From JAOPZW01 sp963835295 (GTDB taxonomy: Bacteria; Actinomycetota; Thermoleophilia; Solirubrobacterales; Solirubrobacteraceae), in assembly GCA_963835295.1 (NCBI GenBank), contig CAWIEX010000014.1, positions 806,001 to 870,000 on the forward strand: a stretch of 64,000 bases of DNA, given 5' to 3'. Positions 8,628-17,435 of the stretch are shown here, piece by piece (position 1 is the first letter of the stretch; every line of letters begins with the position of its first letter). The notes beneath the pieces were generated by a model. That model searched no databases. It was given only the letters and a program-made list of their open reading frames with translations, and was not told the DNA's origin. Made by a program: the position numbers and the translations under genes.

Positions 8628-8632
8628 TCGAA
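8578..8632 (+). repeat. attachment-site repeat 1 (within tRNA-Gly 3' half)
   Basis: About 55 bp from the anticodon stem through the tRNA 3' end to TTCGAA is repeated almost exactly at 13788-13842 and 27517-27577. This is the expected layout of attL/attR direct repeats of tyrosine-recombinase elements that integrate in tRNA genes. Confidence 0.9.
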
Positions 8633-8645
8633 GAACGTCCTGCAT

Positions 8646-9697
8646 CTACGTCGTTTCCGTGCCTTCCAGCTCGCTCCACGCACCGGGCTGGGAGGCATTT
8701 TTCTTGGCCGGTTGCCAACTGGTTGCCAAAACCCCGCGGCCGGAAAGCAGTGCGAAGGCCTCCTCGAACGTGCATCCGATGAGCTTCTCGAGCGTTTCGA
8801 GGCCGCCCTCCCCCATGTCGATGACCTGCTGGTAGACGCGCATCGTCAGGGTCGGGTCGGTGTGGCCGATGAGGTACATCGCCCGCCGTGGCGGCAGGTT
8901 GAGCTCGGCCAGGATGGAGGCGAACGTGCGCCGCAGGGTGTGCGGCGTGCACCGCGCGATCTCACGCTGGCCGCGCGCCGCCAGCAGCTCGTTTGGCGCG
9001 CTCCATTGAGGCATCGACGATCGTGCGCCGCACGTTGTCTACGGTGTTGCGCCGGTCGTTGCGGGTGGCGAACACCGGGTCGTGAGCGCCGTAGCCGAAC
9101 TCGGCCTTGTGATCGATCAGCAGGTCGTAGAGGGCCGGCAGCATCGGCACCACGCGCTCGGCCGCCTCGGTCTTGATCCCCTGCACGCGCACGAGTTGGC
9201 CGTCCCGGTCCTTGCGCAGGCGCGGGACGTAGATGCGCCGTCCGGCGAAATCGAGGTCCTCGCCGTCCAGCGCGCACAGCTCGCTGATGCGCAGCCCGAC
9301 GAGCACCAACGTTGCGAGTACGACGGTCCGCGGGACGTCGTGCGGTTCCGCTGCGGCGCGTTGACCCATGCTTGGCGCCGGCGGATCTTGGCGATGAGCA
9401 CGTCCGAGACGTGGTAGCGGCGTGCGAGCGCGACGTTGGAATCGCTGCTGGCGCGGATGGCGTGAATGTCTTCCCAGCTCAGGCCGCGGCGCGCCTGCTC
9501 AAGGGCGGCGCCCGCGTCGAGTAGCGCGGCGACCTGGAAGGGCTCGAGGAAACTGCGCTGCGGCCCGTCTTCTCGCACGAGCGTGTGCGGATCGTCGGCC
9601 ACGTTGCGGTCGACGACGCGATGGCGAACGCTGTCGGCCAGGACTTGGCGCACGGCCCGGACGATCTTGTTGATCGAGCTGTTGGACAGTGCGAGGC
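8646..9697 (-). pseudogene. decayed tyrosine recombinase (integrase)
   Basis: Pieces in three frames assemble into one phage-type integrase. The upstream piece has SSINKIVRAVRQVLADSV and an internal helix-turn-helix (NVALARRYHVSDVLIAKI). The middle piece has the catalytic Arg (VGLRISELCALDGEDL). The last piece has HTLRRTFASI, GHTDPTLTMRVYQQVI with His, Arg and the nucleophilic Tyr. At least two frameshifts (near 9350 and 9000) separate them, and the N-terminal domain is missing upstream of 9697. Its 3' end abuts the tRNA-Gly attachment site, as is typical for island integrases. Confidence 0.88.
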
Positions 9698-9700
9698 CGC

Positions 9701-10618
9701 ATGATCCAGCTGTTCGCGGCAGTGGTCCAGCGCTTCGGGGAGGTCGACGTCCGGCTCGCCGCGCTCGCGCTGTGCTTTCACCTCGCCAACCATGTCCTGC
9801 GCTCGGTGGCGTGGCGCAACGTGCTCGCCGCCGCCTACCCGGACCGGCGCGTCCGGCTGCTCGACATCGGCGCCGCCTACGCGATCGGCGTCGCCCTGAA
9901 CGCCGTCCTTCCCGGGCGCGGGGGCGACGCCGCCAAGGTCATGCTCGCCCGCTCGCGCGTCCAGGGGTCCAGCGTGCCGACGATTGCCGCGACGATGTCG
10001 GTGATCGTGCTCTTCGACATGGTCGCGGCGACGCTGCTCGCCCTGGTCGTGTGTCTTACGGGAACTGTGCCGTTCGCCCCGAGCCTGCCGGCGCCGAGCG
10101 CCGTCGCCGTGCTCGCGGTGTTCGCGGTCATGCTGGCGGTCGTCGTGGGCGCGCTGGCGGCGCCGCGCGTGGCGGCACGGCTGCGCATGCTGCGCCAGCG
10201 CATCGCCCAGGGCGGCGCGATCCTGAGAACGCCTCGGCGCTACGCGCGTCAGGTGGTGCTCGTGCAGGCGGGCGCGTGGACGTGCCGGATCGCGGTCGTC
10301 GTCTTCCTGCTCGCCGCCTTCCAGCTGCCCGCATCCCTCCCGACGGCGGGGTTGGTGATGGTCGTGGCCGGGCTCTCCACGCTGGTGCCACTGACGCCGG
10401 GCGGGGCCGGCACGCAGCAGGCCATGCTCGCCTATGCGCTGCGCCAGACGGTCAGCGCGGCGGGCGCGGTCTCCTGCTCGGTGGGCATGCAGGCAGGCGT
10501 CACCGTCGTCAAGGCCCTGCTGGGCATGGTGGCCGCGATGGTGGCCTTCCGCACGCTGCGCCCGCTGGCGGCGGCGCGGTCCGGCCTCGGCCTGCTCGGC
10601 GCCCGCGACACGGCCTGA
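9701..10618 (+). CDS. YbhN/UPF0104-family membrane protein (LPG synthase TM-like), probably 5'-truncated
   Basis: A 305-residue polytopic membrane protein with the flippase/LPG-synthase-TM pattern: LRSVAWRNVLAAA, GYAIGVALNAVLPGRGGDAAK-like segment and LVPLTPGGAGTQQAML. Members are thought to act on lipids or lipid-linked substrates in the membrane. The usual first transmembrane helix is missing, and the start lies three bases beyond the broken integrase, so the gene was probably truncated at that junction. Translation from ATG 9701 is possible, but function is doubtful. Confidence 0.72.
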   Translation: MIQLFAAVVQRFGEVDVRLAALALCFHLANHVLRSVAWRNVLAAAYPDRRVRLLDIGAAYAIGVALNAVLPGRGGDAAKVMLARSRVQGSSVPTIAATMSVIVLFDMVAATLLALVVCLTGTVPFAPSLPAPSAVAVLAVFAVMLAVVVGALAAPRVAARLRMLRQRIAQGGAILRTPRRYARQVVLVQAGAWTCRIAVVVFLLAAFQLPASLPTAGLVMVVAGLSTLVPLTPGGAGTQQAMLAYALRQTVSAAGAVSCSVGMQAGVTVVKALLGMVAAMVAFRTLRPLAAARSGLGLLGARDTA

Positions 10619-10924
10619 CACGACGACCGCTCAAGCGGCCCGGCGCTCGTGCGGCAGATGCTCGTCGAAGACGATGCCGGCCTCGATCGAGCGTCGTTAC
10701 CGGGCACGTCTCGGCAGCGCGCATCAGGCGCCGGACCTGCTCGGGGCTCAGGCCACCGGGCAAGTAAACGACGCTGGTGCGGGCGTGTCAGAGGGGCATC
10801 AGCCTGAGGCTCAGCTCGGTCTCGGCGCCTGCGACGGCAGCGACACCGACGTGTTGACGTGCGTCAGGCTGCGAGGTTGTACTCCGTGCTCAGCAGCAGC
10901 GCCGGACGTCAACGTCCATAGGTT
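10619..10924 (-). pseudogene. gene-free stretch with a possible OsmC-like remnant
   Basis: No intact gene is seen. On the minus strand about 10630-10770 two frames read PGGLSPEQVRRLMRAAETCP and then GIVFDEHLPHERRAA, reminiscent of the C-terminal CPV region of OsmC-type peroxide reductases, with a frameshift between them. The match is short and may be coincidental. Confidence 0.3.
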
Positions 10925-12952
10925 CTAAGCGCCTCGCGAGGACTCGTGCAGCATGGCGCGGTCGCCGCCTGCGGCCTTGGCTTCGTAGAGCGCGGTGTCG
11001 GCGGCGAGCAGCGCTTCGTGGTGCGTTTGCGTGCCCGCTTCGAGGAACGCGACACCGATGCTGATGGTGGCATGAAGCTGGCTGGAGCCGGTGGCGTGTG
11101 ACTGCTCGCGCACGGCCGCGCAGAGCTCGTCGGCCACGCTCTGGGCGAGCTGAGGCGTCGTGCCGCGGAGCACGGCCGCGAACTCGTCGCCTCCCATGCG
11201 AGCCAGTGTCTTATTCGGTTGAAGGCGCTTCGCGAGGAGGTGCGCGATGCTCCGGATCAGTCCCTCCGCGGCGCGCGCACCGTGCCGGTGGATCACATCA
11301 CGGTATGCGTCCACGTCGATCGCGAGAAGTGCTAGGCGCTCGCTGTGTCGCCGTGAGCGGGCGACGAGCCGGTCGAGTTCCTCCTCGAAACGCCGGTGGT
11401 TCCACAGACCGGTCAGATGGTCATGGTCGGCAAGATAGAGCTCTCCGGCATCGAGCGCTGCTCGCTCCATCTCGCCCGCCGTGGGGCGCTCGGGTCGGGT
11501 GGCACCGGCACGCCGCCCGAGCGCCGAGCCGAAGACCTCGACCCAGCGCAAGAAGTGGTGGTCGTTGAGAAACAGGGCGCGAACCCGTTCGCGCGCGGTC
11601 TGGCCGAATCGGGCGGCCAGCGGCGGCTCTCGCAGCAGCTCGACGATTGCATCGCCGAACGCTGCACCATCGGCAGGGTCCTCGACCAGCAGCCCGTTGT
11701 GCAGATGTTCGATTTGCTCGAGATGACCCCCGACCGCGCTCGCGACGACTGGGCGGGCCTTCCACATCGCCTCGGTCAGACCGAGGCCAAACCCCTCCTG
11801 CACGCTCTTCTTGACCACGACTGCGGCCTGGCGCTGGATCGCGTTAACCATCGCGGCGTTGTCGTCGGGCGAGGTGAGCGGGAGGCAAGCGAGATGAATC
11901 CGCGCGCGCGCCGCGGGCGGCAGTCGCCGCCAGCGTTCACGGACGTCAGCGAGCACGCCTGCTGCTTCGGGGTCATCGGCGACCTGGTGCGTGTCCGGCC
12001 CCGCGAGCAACAGGTGCGCGTCGGTCGCTGGCAAGACCCGCTCGAGGAAGCCGTCCAGGATCCCGAGCGGATCCTTGATGCGGTCCCACCGTGCGAGCGA
12101 AACGACGACCGGGTCCCGGCTCCAGTCCGGTGCTCCGTCGGAGTCCAGCACCGTGGGACGGGCGGCGAGCGTCGCCGTCGACCCATCCGTGCGGTCATAG
12201 CTCGGAATCGCGGTTGAGACTCCGGCGGCGAGACCAAGGTGCTGCAGGATCGCGCGGGCGGCGCCATCTGACATCGGCCGATTCTTCGTCGACGCCGGGT
12301 CGATGGCCGGCGTTACGATCGCTGTCTCCGCTCCGCGCAACCACTCCGGCAGGAAGGCGTAGCGGCTAAAGATGAAGCGGTCAACGCCAGCGAGCCGAGG
12401 CCTCAGGCAGCTCCACGCGTGCCGAGAGAGCTCGTTTCCGTGGTCGATGCCCAAGTGACAGCGCCAGATGACGTACGCGCCAGCCCGCTCGACGGGCACC
12501 GATAGGGCGGCCGTCTGTGGGTCGTTGAGCACAACCACGTCTCCCGGGCCGACGAGCGATGTCAGCGCCCCGGCGTGGTAGCAAGCAGCTCGGTCGAGGG
12601 TCCTCAGCTCGTCGATCCCGAGCACACCTCCATCGCCTGGCTGGCCATGCAGATGGTTATGAAGGCGCTTGGTCACCCGGAAGAACTCAGCAGAACCGCG
12701 AACAACTACCCACCGGACGTCGATCCCCGCGCCCCTCCAGTACGGCGGCAGCGTACGAAGCAGCTCGGCAACTCCACCCCCGAAGGCCGTGGAATTGACC
12801 TCCCACACCGTCCGTCCACCCAGCAGCTCACCGGCGTGCTGCTCGGCCTCAGACAGGCGCTCGAGCATCGGCTCGAACAGGTAGCCGCCTAGGTCCTCGA
12901 AATGCCGAGTCTCAAGCGGAATCGGGGCAAGAGCTTCGTCCAGCCGGACCAC
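10925..12952 (-). CDS. GT4 trehalose-synthase-like glycosyltransferase fused to GGDEF diguanylate cyclase
   Basis: A 675-residue two-domain protein. Residues 1-490 match the TreT-type GT4 family, which makes trehalose from NDP-glucose and glucose. Seen: NSTAFGGGVAELL, DPQTAALSV, HLGIDHGNELSRHAW, VSLARWDRIKDP and EGFGLGLTEAMWKARPVVAS. Residues about 510-675 form a GGDEF domain with DHLTGLWNHRRFEEEL, the intact MGGDEFAAVL and SIGVAF, so cyclic-di-GMP synthesis is plausible. The frame starts at GTG 12952 without interruption. The fusion would couple sugar metabolism to second-messenger output (inference). Confidence 0.82.
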   Translation of the reverse strand: MVRLDEALAPIPLETRHFEDLGGYLFEPMLERLSEAEQHAGELLGGRTVWEVNSTAFGGGVAELLRTLPPYWRGAGIDVRWVVVRGSAEFFRVTKRLHNHLHGQPGDGGVLGIDELRTLDRAACYHAGALTSLVGPGDVVVLNDPQTAALSVPVERAGAYVIWRCHLGIDHGNELSRHAWSCLRPRLAGVDRFIFSRYAFLPEWLRGAETAIVTPAIDPASTKNRPMSDGAARAILQHLGLAAGVSTAIPSYDRTDGSTATLAARPTVLDSDGAPDWSRDPVVVSLARWDRIKDPLGILDGFLERVLPATDAHLLLAGPDTHQVADDPEAAGVLADVRERWRRLPPAARARIHLACLPLTSPDDNAAMVNAIQRQAAVVVKKSVQEGFGLGLTEAMWKARPVVASAVGGHLEQIEHLHNGLLVEDPADGAAFGDAIVELLREPPLAARFGQTARERVRALFLNDHHFLRWVEVFGSALGRRAGATRPERPTAGEMERAALDAGELYLADHDHLTGLWNHRRFEEELDRLVARSRRHSERLALLAIDVDAYRDVIHRHGARAAEGLIRSIAHLLAKRLQPNKTLARMGGDEFAAVLRGTTPQLAQSVADELCAAVREQSHATGSSQLHATISIGVAFLEAGTQTHHEALLAADTALYEAKAAGGDRAMLHESSRGA

Positions 12953-13109
12953 ACAGCGACACTACCCACCGGCGGTCTCAGCGTCATTGCTGGGGTGAGC
13001 TCTCCGCCACGGCCTGAGCGAACCCCGGCAGGCCGCACGCCCCGGCCACCGATTCGTGCATGGCTGCGGGTCCTCCCGGAAGGGCGGCGGTCGATGGCCG
13101 GCTGCGGGG

Positions 13110-13390
13110 ACGACGTCGACCGCGTCGGGCGACGTTCGACGGGCGCCTGCGCGTGTGCACCGTCGACGCGGGCAACGATCGCCGCGTCGTGTTCGGCAGC
13201 CGGTCGGCGCCCCCGGCCTCAGTCCGGCAGCGGCTTGCGGCGCCCTGCGCGATCCCGGCGGTCTTCGCGCCGGTGCGCATCGGTGACCGGCTGTACGTCG
13301 ACGGCGGCGCCTGGTCGCCAACGAACGCCGATGCCACGCCCGCAGGACGTGACGATCGCGTGCTACTGCTCGAGCCGACCGCCGTGCTCG
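13110..13390 (+). pseudogene. patatin-like phospholipase remnant
   Basis: One frame reads SVRQRLAAPCAIPAVFAPV, then GDRLYVDGGAWSPTNADATP, the region around the catalytic Asp (DGG) of patatin-like lipases. No N-terminal G-x-S-x-G nucleophile part is present upstream and the frame has no convincing start. It is a leftover fragment inside the first island segment. Confidence 0.6.
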
Positions 13391-13787
13391 TCCGAGGCGC
13401 GCCGCTAGGGAGCGGCCCTGATCGAGGCGGTCGCGCTCCGGAGCCGGGGTGCCGTGGTGAAAGACTTGTGACTCCGGACTCGGCCCCTTCGGATGGGGCG
13501 CCCAAGGACCCGACGCGGAGGGCGCGTCCTCGTGGCGGGCTATCGGCAAGGGCTCGGCTCGGCTGGTGAAGGCGTGCCGGCGAGCAGCTGCCGGCACCGC
13601 GACGTGCCGGGGCCCGCGAGACCGCACTATGCGAGATCGACGGTGACGCTCGTCGCATATCTGCCGGTGGACAATTGGTGGACAGAACCCCGGCGAAACG
13701 CGGCGAAATCCGGGACGGAACACGTCCTGGCTGAACCGGTCGTTTGGAGCAATTTGCAGGGCGAAGTCCGGCCCGCCGGGTGACTCT
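13391..13787. other. gene-free stretch with island right-end arm sequence
   Basis: I see no credible gene. Positions about 13657-13735 contain GGTGGACAATTGGTGGACA and GCGAAACGCGGCGAAATCC, closely similar to 27386-27450 just before the third attachment repeat. The shared repeats are likely recombinase arm-binding sites or conserved element ends. Confidence 0.55.
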
Positions 13788-13842
13788 GCGTCTGCTTGCC
13801 ATGCAAAAGGTCGAGGGTTCGAGTCCCTTCAGCCGCTTCGAA
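13788..13842 (+). repeat. attachment-site repeat 2 (tRNA-Gly 3' half copy)
   Basis: It repeats 8578-8632 with one visible mismatch in the anticodon stem. Only the 3' half of the tRNA is present, so this is not a functional tRNA gene but an internal att junction between two tandem elements. Confidence 0.88.
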
Positions 13843-14191
13843 CGTGGATCGTCGGTGTCCCTGTCCCGGGCAACACTGAAACCGGATCGGGTCTCGCCCA
13901 CTGGCCGGTAAGGTCGTTGCAGAGCCGACTAGAGCGGCATCCACGAGCGCCACGTCGAATGTGCGGTTCCTCGGAGGTCCGGCGATGCCTACGAGCTGTG
14001 CTCTGCCGTAACCTGCTGAGCATGATGCGCCCCGAGCGTAAGAGGTGCGGTCCCCTGGTTGGTAGTCATCTGCGACGGGTCGCACGAGACACGCAGGCAG
14101 GCCCGCGACAGAACGCCGCCGCATGGCTTGCACGACGTCCTGTTGCGACGAGCACTGAGGCGGGATACCTCCCCGAGACGGCGGTCGTCTG
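13843..14191. other. gene-free stretch downstream of second att repeat
   Basis: About 350 bp in which no reading frame has recognisable features. It may hold the promoter of the CBS gene at 14192, but no clear -35/-10 pair is visible. Confidence 0.5.
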
Positions 14192-14620
14192 ATGACCGGC
14201 GACCAGGTCCTCGTGGGCGATTGCATGCACGCGGGCGTCGTGAGTTGCGCGGCCGACGCGCCACTCGCCGAGGTGGCGCGGATCATGGGAGACCACCGAG
14301 TGCACGTCGTCGCCGTCGCCGACCTCGGCCATGGTCGTCCGTATGGCACTTGGCGTCTGGTGTCCCACATGGACGTCGTGGCCGCGATCGCGACCGGCCA
14401 AGACGTGCTGGCCCATGAGGTGGCCGCCACCGAGGCGAACACGATCTCTGCCGGCGACCCGCTCGAGCGGGCTGCGCAGATGATGACCGAGCATGCTGTT
14501 TCGCATCTGGTCGTCGTTGAACGGTCCGATGGTTACCCGGTCGGGATCATCTCGACGCTCGACGTTGCCTCAGCGTTCGGTGGCAGCCAACGCTGGCGAT
14601 CCAATAAGAAAGCCGTCTGA
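14192..14620 (+). CDS. CBS-pair domain protein
   Basis: A 142-residue protein made almost entirely of two CBS motifs: first half VGDCMHAGVVSC with LAEVARIMGDHRVHVVAV, second half ISAGDPLERAAQMMTEHAVSHLVVVE and GIISTLDVASAF. Such stand-alone pairs bind adenine nucleotides and regulate partners. A related but frameshifted gene lies at 23503-23953 upstream of the V/A-ATPase operon, so the two bracket that operon. Start ATG 14192 was chosen because it directly precedes the first motif. Confidence 0.85.
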   Translation: MTGDQVLVGDCMHAGVVSCAADAPLAEVARIMGDHRVHVVAVADLGHGRPYGTWRLVSHMDVVAAIATGQDVLAHEVAATEANTISAGDPLERAAQMMTEHAVSHLVVVERSDGYPVGIISTLDVASAFGGSQRWRSNKKAV

Positions 14621-14790
14621 GAGGTCCACGCTCCGACCGGCCCGGCCGGCAGCCGCTGAGCGCCCGCAACCGGGTGACCACGAGCAAGGCCGAGATTGAA
14701 CCGAACGCCCGCGCGCCCTCGACCTAGCGGTCGCTCCAGGCGTTGCGCGGTCGCCATAAGCGACGTCTAACGCGCGGTGGGAGCAGCCGC

Positions 14791-14905
14791 TCATTTGACG
14801 GTCAGCGTGCCCTGCATCCCCGCAGCCCGGTGTGCGTCGACCGAGCAATAGAAGGCGTACTCGCCGGGCGCCACGGCGCGGCTGCGGATGGTGGCCTGGT
14901 ATGAC
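14791..14905 (-). pseudogene. cupredoxin C-terminal remnant
   Basis: A short frame ends with APGEYAFYCSVDAHRAAGMQ and GTLTVK, the copper site of plastocyanin/azurin-like domains (Cys, His and Met ligands in the usual spacing). Nothing upstream continues the domain, so only the last ~38 residues survive. The stop is at 14791-14793. Confidence 0.65.
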
Positions 14906-14982
14906 CGGCGTCACGACCTGCACGCCGGCATCCACCCCTTCCCGGCCAGCGGTACGCCGCAGCCAACGCCGGCGGGCGATAG

Positions 14983-15480
14983 GTGACCGATCACCGCCCG
15001 GCCAGGCAGGACGCGGCCCTGGGCGGCGTCGATCAGTTGGGCGTGCGCGCCGTCGGAGTCGCGGCCGCGCGAGTCGCGGCCGCGGTCATCGCACCAGTAC
15101 TGTTCGCCGGAACGGCGCTGGCCTACGCGCTGTTCCGCGTCGTCGTGGTCGACGCGATCGACGCCGACGCGCCGCCCGGAACGCTCGTGCGCCTGGAAGG
15201 CGACGACCTCGGGCGCGCGCTCACGACCGGTCTTACGGTGCACGACGTCGGCCTGGCGGACCCGTTCGGCGCGGCGCGCGTGAGCGGCGCGTGGCCGGAT
15301 GAGCTCGTGGTTGCACGGGCGCAGCCGGGGTCGACGGCCGTCGGCGCCGAGCTGACCGCGCCGCTGGCCGCATGCCTCGATTGTCTCGTGGATCGCGTCG
15401 CCTCCGAGCTCGCCCGCTGGGGCGCCGCGCCGGGCGCCCAGGGTCTACGGGCCGTCGTCGCGGTGCACGACCCGCCGTAG
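14983..15480 (+). CDS. hydrogenase-maturation-protease-like protein with degenerate N-terminus
   Basis: 165 residues. From about residue 50 on it matches the HyaD/HycI-type peptidase pattern: VVVVDAIDADAPPGTLVRLE, LTVHDVGLADPF, and ARAQPGSTAVGAELTAP. The usual N-terminal glycine-rich GxGNxLxGDD segment, with its metal ligand, is replaced by unrelated Ala-rich sequence. It is probably a decayed gene rather than an active protease. It overlaps the last 36 bp of the convergent V/A-ATPase D gene. No NiFe hydrogenase with intact ligands is present in the window. Confidence 0.5.
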   Translation: MTDHRPARQDAALGGVDQLGVRAVGVAAARVAAAVIAPVLFAGTALAYALFRVVVVDAIDADAPPGTLVRLEGDDLGRALTTGLTVHDVGLADPFGAARVSGAWPDELVVARAQPGSTAVGAELTAPLAACLDCLVDRVASELARWGAAPGAQGLRAVVAVHDPP

Positions 15481-16062
15481 GCGCGCGCCGTCCTCGCGCT
15501 CGAGCTCCTCGAGGGTCAGCTCCAGCGCACGCAGGGCCTGCTCGTGAGCCGGGATCCAGTTGCGCTGGATCGCGTTGCGCCGCAGCCTGGTGGCGTGCAG
15601 CGCCGCGTCGATGCGCCGCAGCGCCGTTTCGGCCGCAGCGACCTGCACCGCTGCCTCCAGCGCGCGGCGGTGGGCCACGGCCGCGGACAGGAGCGCTGCA
15701 TTGCCGCCGAGCTCCATCAGCTCCGCTTCGCGATAGGGCGCGACCGACGCTTCGCTCGGAATGGTGACGCCGAGGATCGCGCGCCAGCAAACCGTGACCT
15801 CCGCGGGCCGGGCCGCGGCCGCCGAGAGGGTGAGCCCGCGCTCACCGCTCATCATCGCCGCGCGCGCGAGCCAGCGCTCCGCCTCGCGCGCGCTGCGCTC
15901 CCACTCGGTGCGTGCCGCGGTGGCCACCGGCTCCAGTCGCATGCGCTCGCGCGCCAGGGCGCGGAACTTCTCGTCGAGCAACTCGGCACCGCGCCGCGAC
16001 ACCTCCAGGCGGTGCACCAGCCACGGACGACCCGCGCGACCGGGCGGATGGCGGATCTTCAC
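15445..16062 (-). CDS. atpD: V/A-type ATPase subunit D
   Basis: A 205-residue central-stalk subunit, last gene of the operon. It is almost wholly helical: an N-terminal coiled coil (LLDEKFRALARERMRLEP) and a C-terminal one (TALRRIDAALHATRLRRNA then IQRNWIPAHEQALRALEL), as expected for the rotor shaft inside the A3B3 head. GTG 16062 overlaps the stop of subunit B (GTGA), giving translational coupling. Confidence 0.9.
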   Translation of the reverse strand: MKIRHPPGRAGRPWLVHRLEVSRRGAELLDEKFRALARERMRLEPVATAARTEWERSAREAERWLARAAMMSGERGLTLSAAAARPAEVTVCWRAILGVTIPSEASVAPYREAELMELGGNAALLSAAVAHRRALEAAVQVAAAETALRRIDAALHATRLRRNAIQRNWIPAHEQALRALELTLEELEREDGARLRRVVHRDDGP

Positions 16063-17435
16063 CGCGCGCCCCCGACGTAGTGCGCGTCGAGCGAGGCGTC
16101 GGAGAGCATCGTCAGCTCCGCTCGCGACAGGCGCGAGACCACCCGCCACCCGCGCTCCAGCGTGTCTTCGAGCGTGCGGCCCTCGCCGCGCTCCTGCCCG
16201 ATGAACTCGGCGTTCATCGCCTCGGCGAAGTCCAGCCTCCGGTGCTCGGCGTCCGACAGCGCGTCCTCGCCGAGCACCTCGGCCAGCTCGCGCGCCCGGC
16301 GCGCCTGCGCCGCCAGCGCGTAGAGCTGGGCGGCCAGCTCGAGATGGTCGTCGCGCGTGCGTCCGGGACCCGCGCCCAGCCGCATGAGCCGCGAGAGCGA
16401 GCCCAGCGCGTCGAACGGGGGGTACAGGCCCTGGGCGTGGAGCTCCGGCGACAACACCAGCTGGCCCTCGGTGATGTAACCGACGGTGTCCGGCACGGGA
16501 TGCGTGACGTCGCCGGCGGGCATGGTCAGGACCGGCAGCTGCGTGACCGATCCGGGCCGGCCCTTGATGCGCCCGGCCCTCTCGAGCAGCGCCGCGAGAT
16601 CGCTGTAGAGGTGCCCGGGGTAGCCGCGACGCGACGGGATCTCGCCGCGCGAAGCCGAGACCTCGCGCAGCGCCTCGCAGTAGCTGGTCAGGTCGGCCAT
16701 GACCACGAGCACGTGCCGGCCGCCCTCGAAGGCCAGGTGCTCGGCGATCGTCAGCGCGACGTTGGGCGTCACGAGGCGCTCGATGAGCGGGTCGTCGGCG
16801 GTGTTGAGCAGGATGGTGAGGTCCCCGGAGCTGCGCGTGGCGAGCGCGGCGCCGACCTCCGCAGCGTCGGCATGGGTGATCCCGATCGCCGCGAAGATGA
16901 CAGCGAAGGGCTCGTCGCCCGTGCGTGCCTGCGCGGCGATCTGCGCGGCGAGCTCCAGATGCGGCAGACCGCCGACCGAGAAGATCGGCAGCTTCTGGCC
17001 CCGCACGAGGGTGACCAGGCCGTCGATCGCGGAGACGCCGGTGAGCACCGGCTCGCGTGGCGTCTCGCGCTGCCATGGGTTAATCGGGTCCCCGGCCACC
17101 TCGCGCGTCTCCACGCCGAGCACCGGCGGGCCGCCGTCCAGCGGCTCCCCGCGGCCGTTGCACACCCGGCCCAGCCAGCCGTCACCGACGGGGATGCGCA
17201 GCGGCGAGCCGGTGAAGGCCACGCTCAGGCCCTCCGTGCCGATCCCATCCGTGCCCTCGAAGACCTGGACCACCGCAAGGTCGTCGTGGACGTCGAGAAC
17301 GAGCCCGTGGCGGACCTCGCCCGATGCCAGGCGGATCTCGGCGATCTCATCCCAGCCGACCCCGGCGACTTCGCCGACCACCACCAGCGGGCCGCGCACG
17401 GAGTCCACGCGCGTGTGCTCGACGAGCGCCCTCAC
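16059..17435 (-). CDS. atpB: V/A-type ATPase subunit B
   Basis: A 458-residue non-catalytic nucleotide-binding subunit. Motifs include RGQKLPIFSVGGLPH in place of a P-loop (as usual for B), FAAIGITHADA, NTADDPLIERLVTPN, and VLVVMADLTSYCEALREVSA. Translation starts at GTG 17435, overlapping the stop of subunit A. Together with A it forms the hexameric head of the rotary ATPase in the cytoplasm. Confidence 0.95.
   Translation of the reverse strand: MRALVEHTRVDSVRGPLVVVGEVAGVGWDEIAEIRLASGEVRHGLVLDVHDDLAVVQVFEGTDGIGTEGLSVAFTGSPLRIPVGDGWLGRVCNGRGEPLDGGPPVLGVETREVAGDPINPWQRETPREPVLTGVSAIDGLVTLVRGQKLPIFSVGGLPHLELAAQIAAQARTGDEPFAVIFAAIGITHADAAEVGAALATRSSGDLTILLNTADDPLIERLVTPNVALTIAEHLAFEGGRHVLVVMADLTSYCEALREVSASRGEIPSRRGYPGHLYSDLAALLERAGRIKGRPGSVTQLPVLTMPAGDVTHPVPDTVGYITEGQLVLSPELHAQGLYPPFDALGSLSRLMRLGAGPGRTRDDHLELAAQLYALAAQARRARELAEVLGEDALSDAEHRRLDFAEAMNAEFIGQERGEGRTLEDTLERGWRVVSRLSRAELTMLSDASLDAHYVGGAR

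Noticed and set aside
13788..13842. Possible second tRNA-Gly gene
   Set aside because: Only the 3' half from the anticodon stem on is present; D arm and 5' acceptor strand are missing, so it is an att copy.
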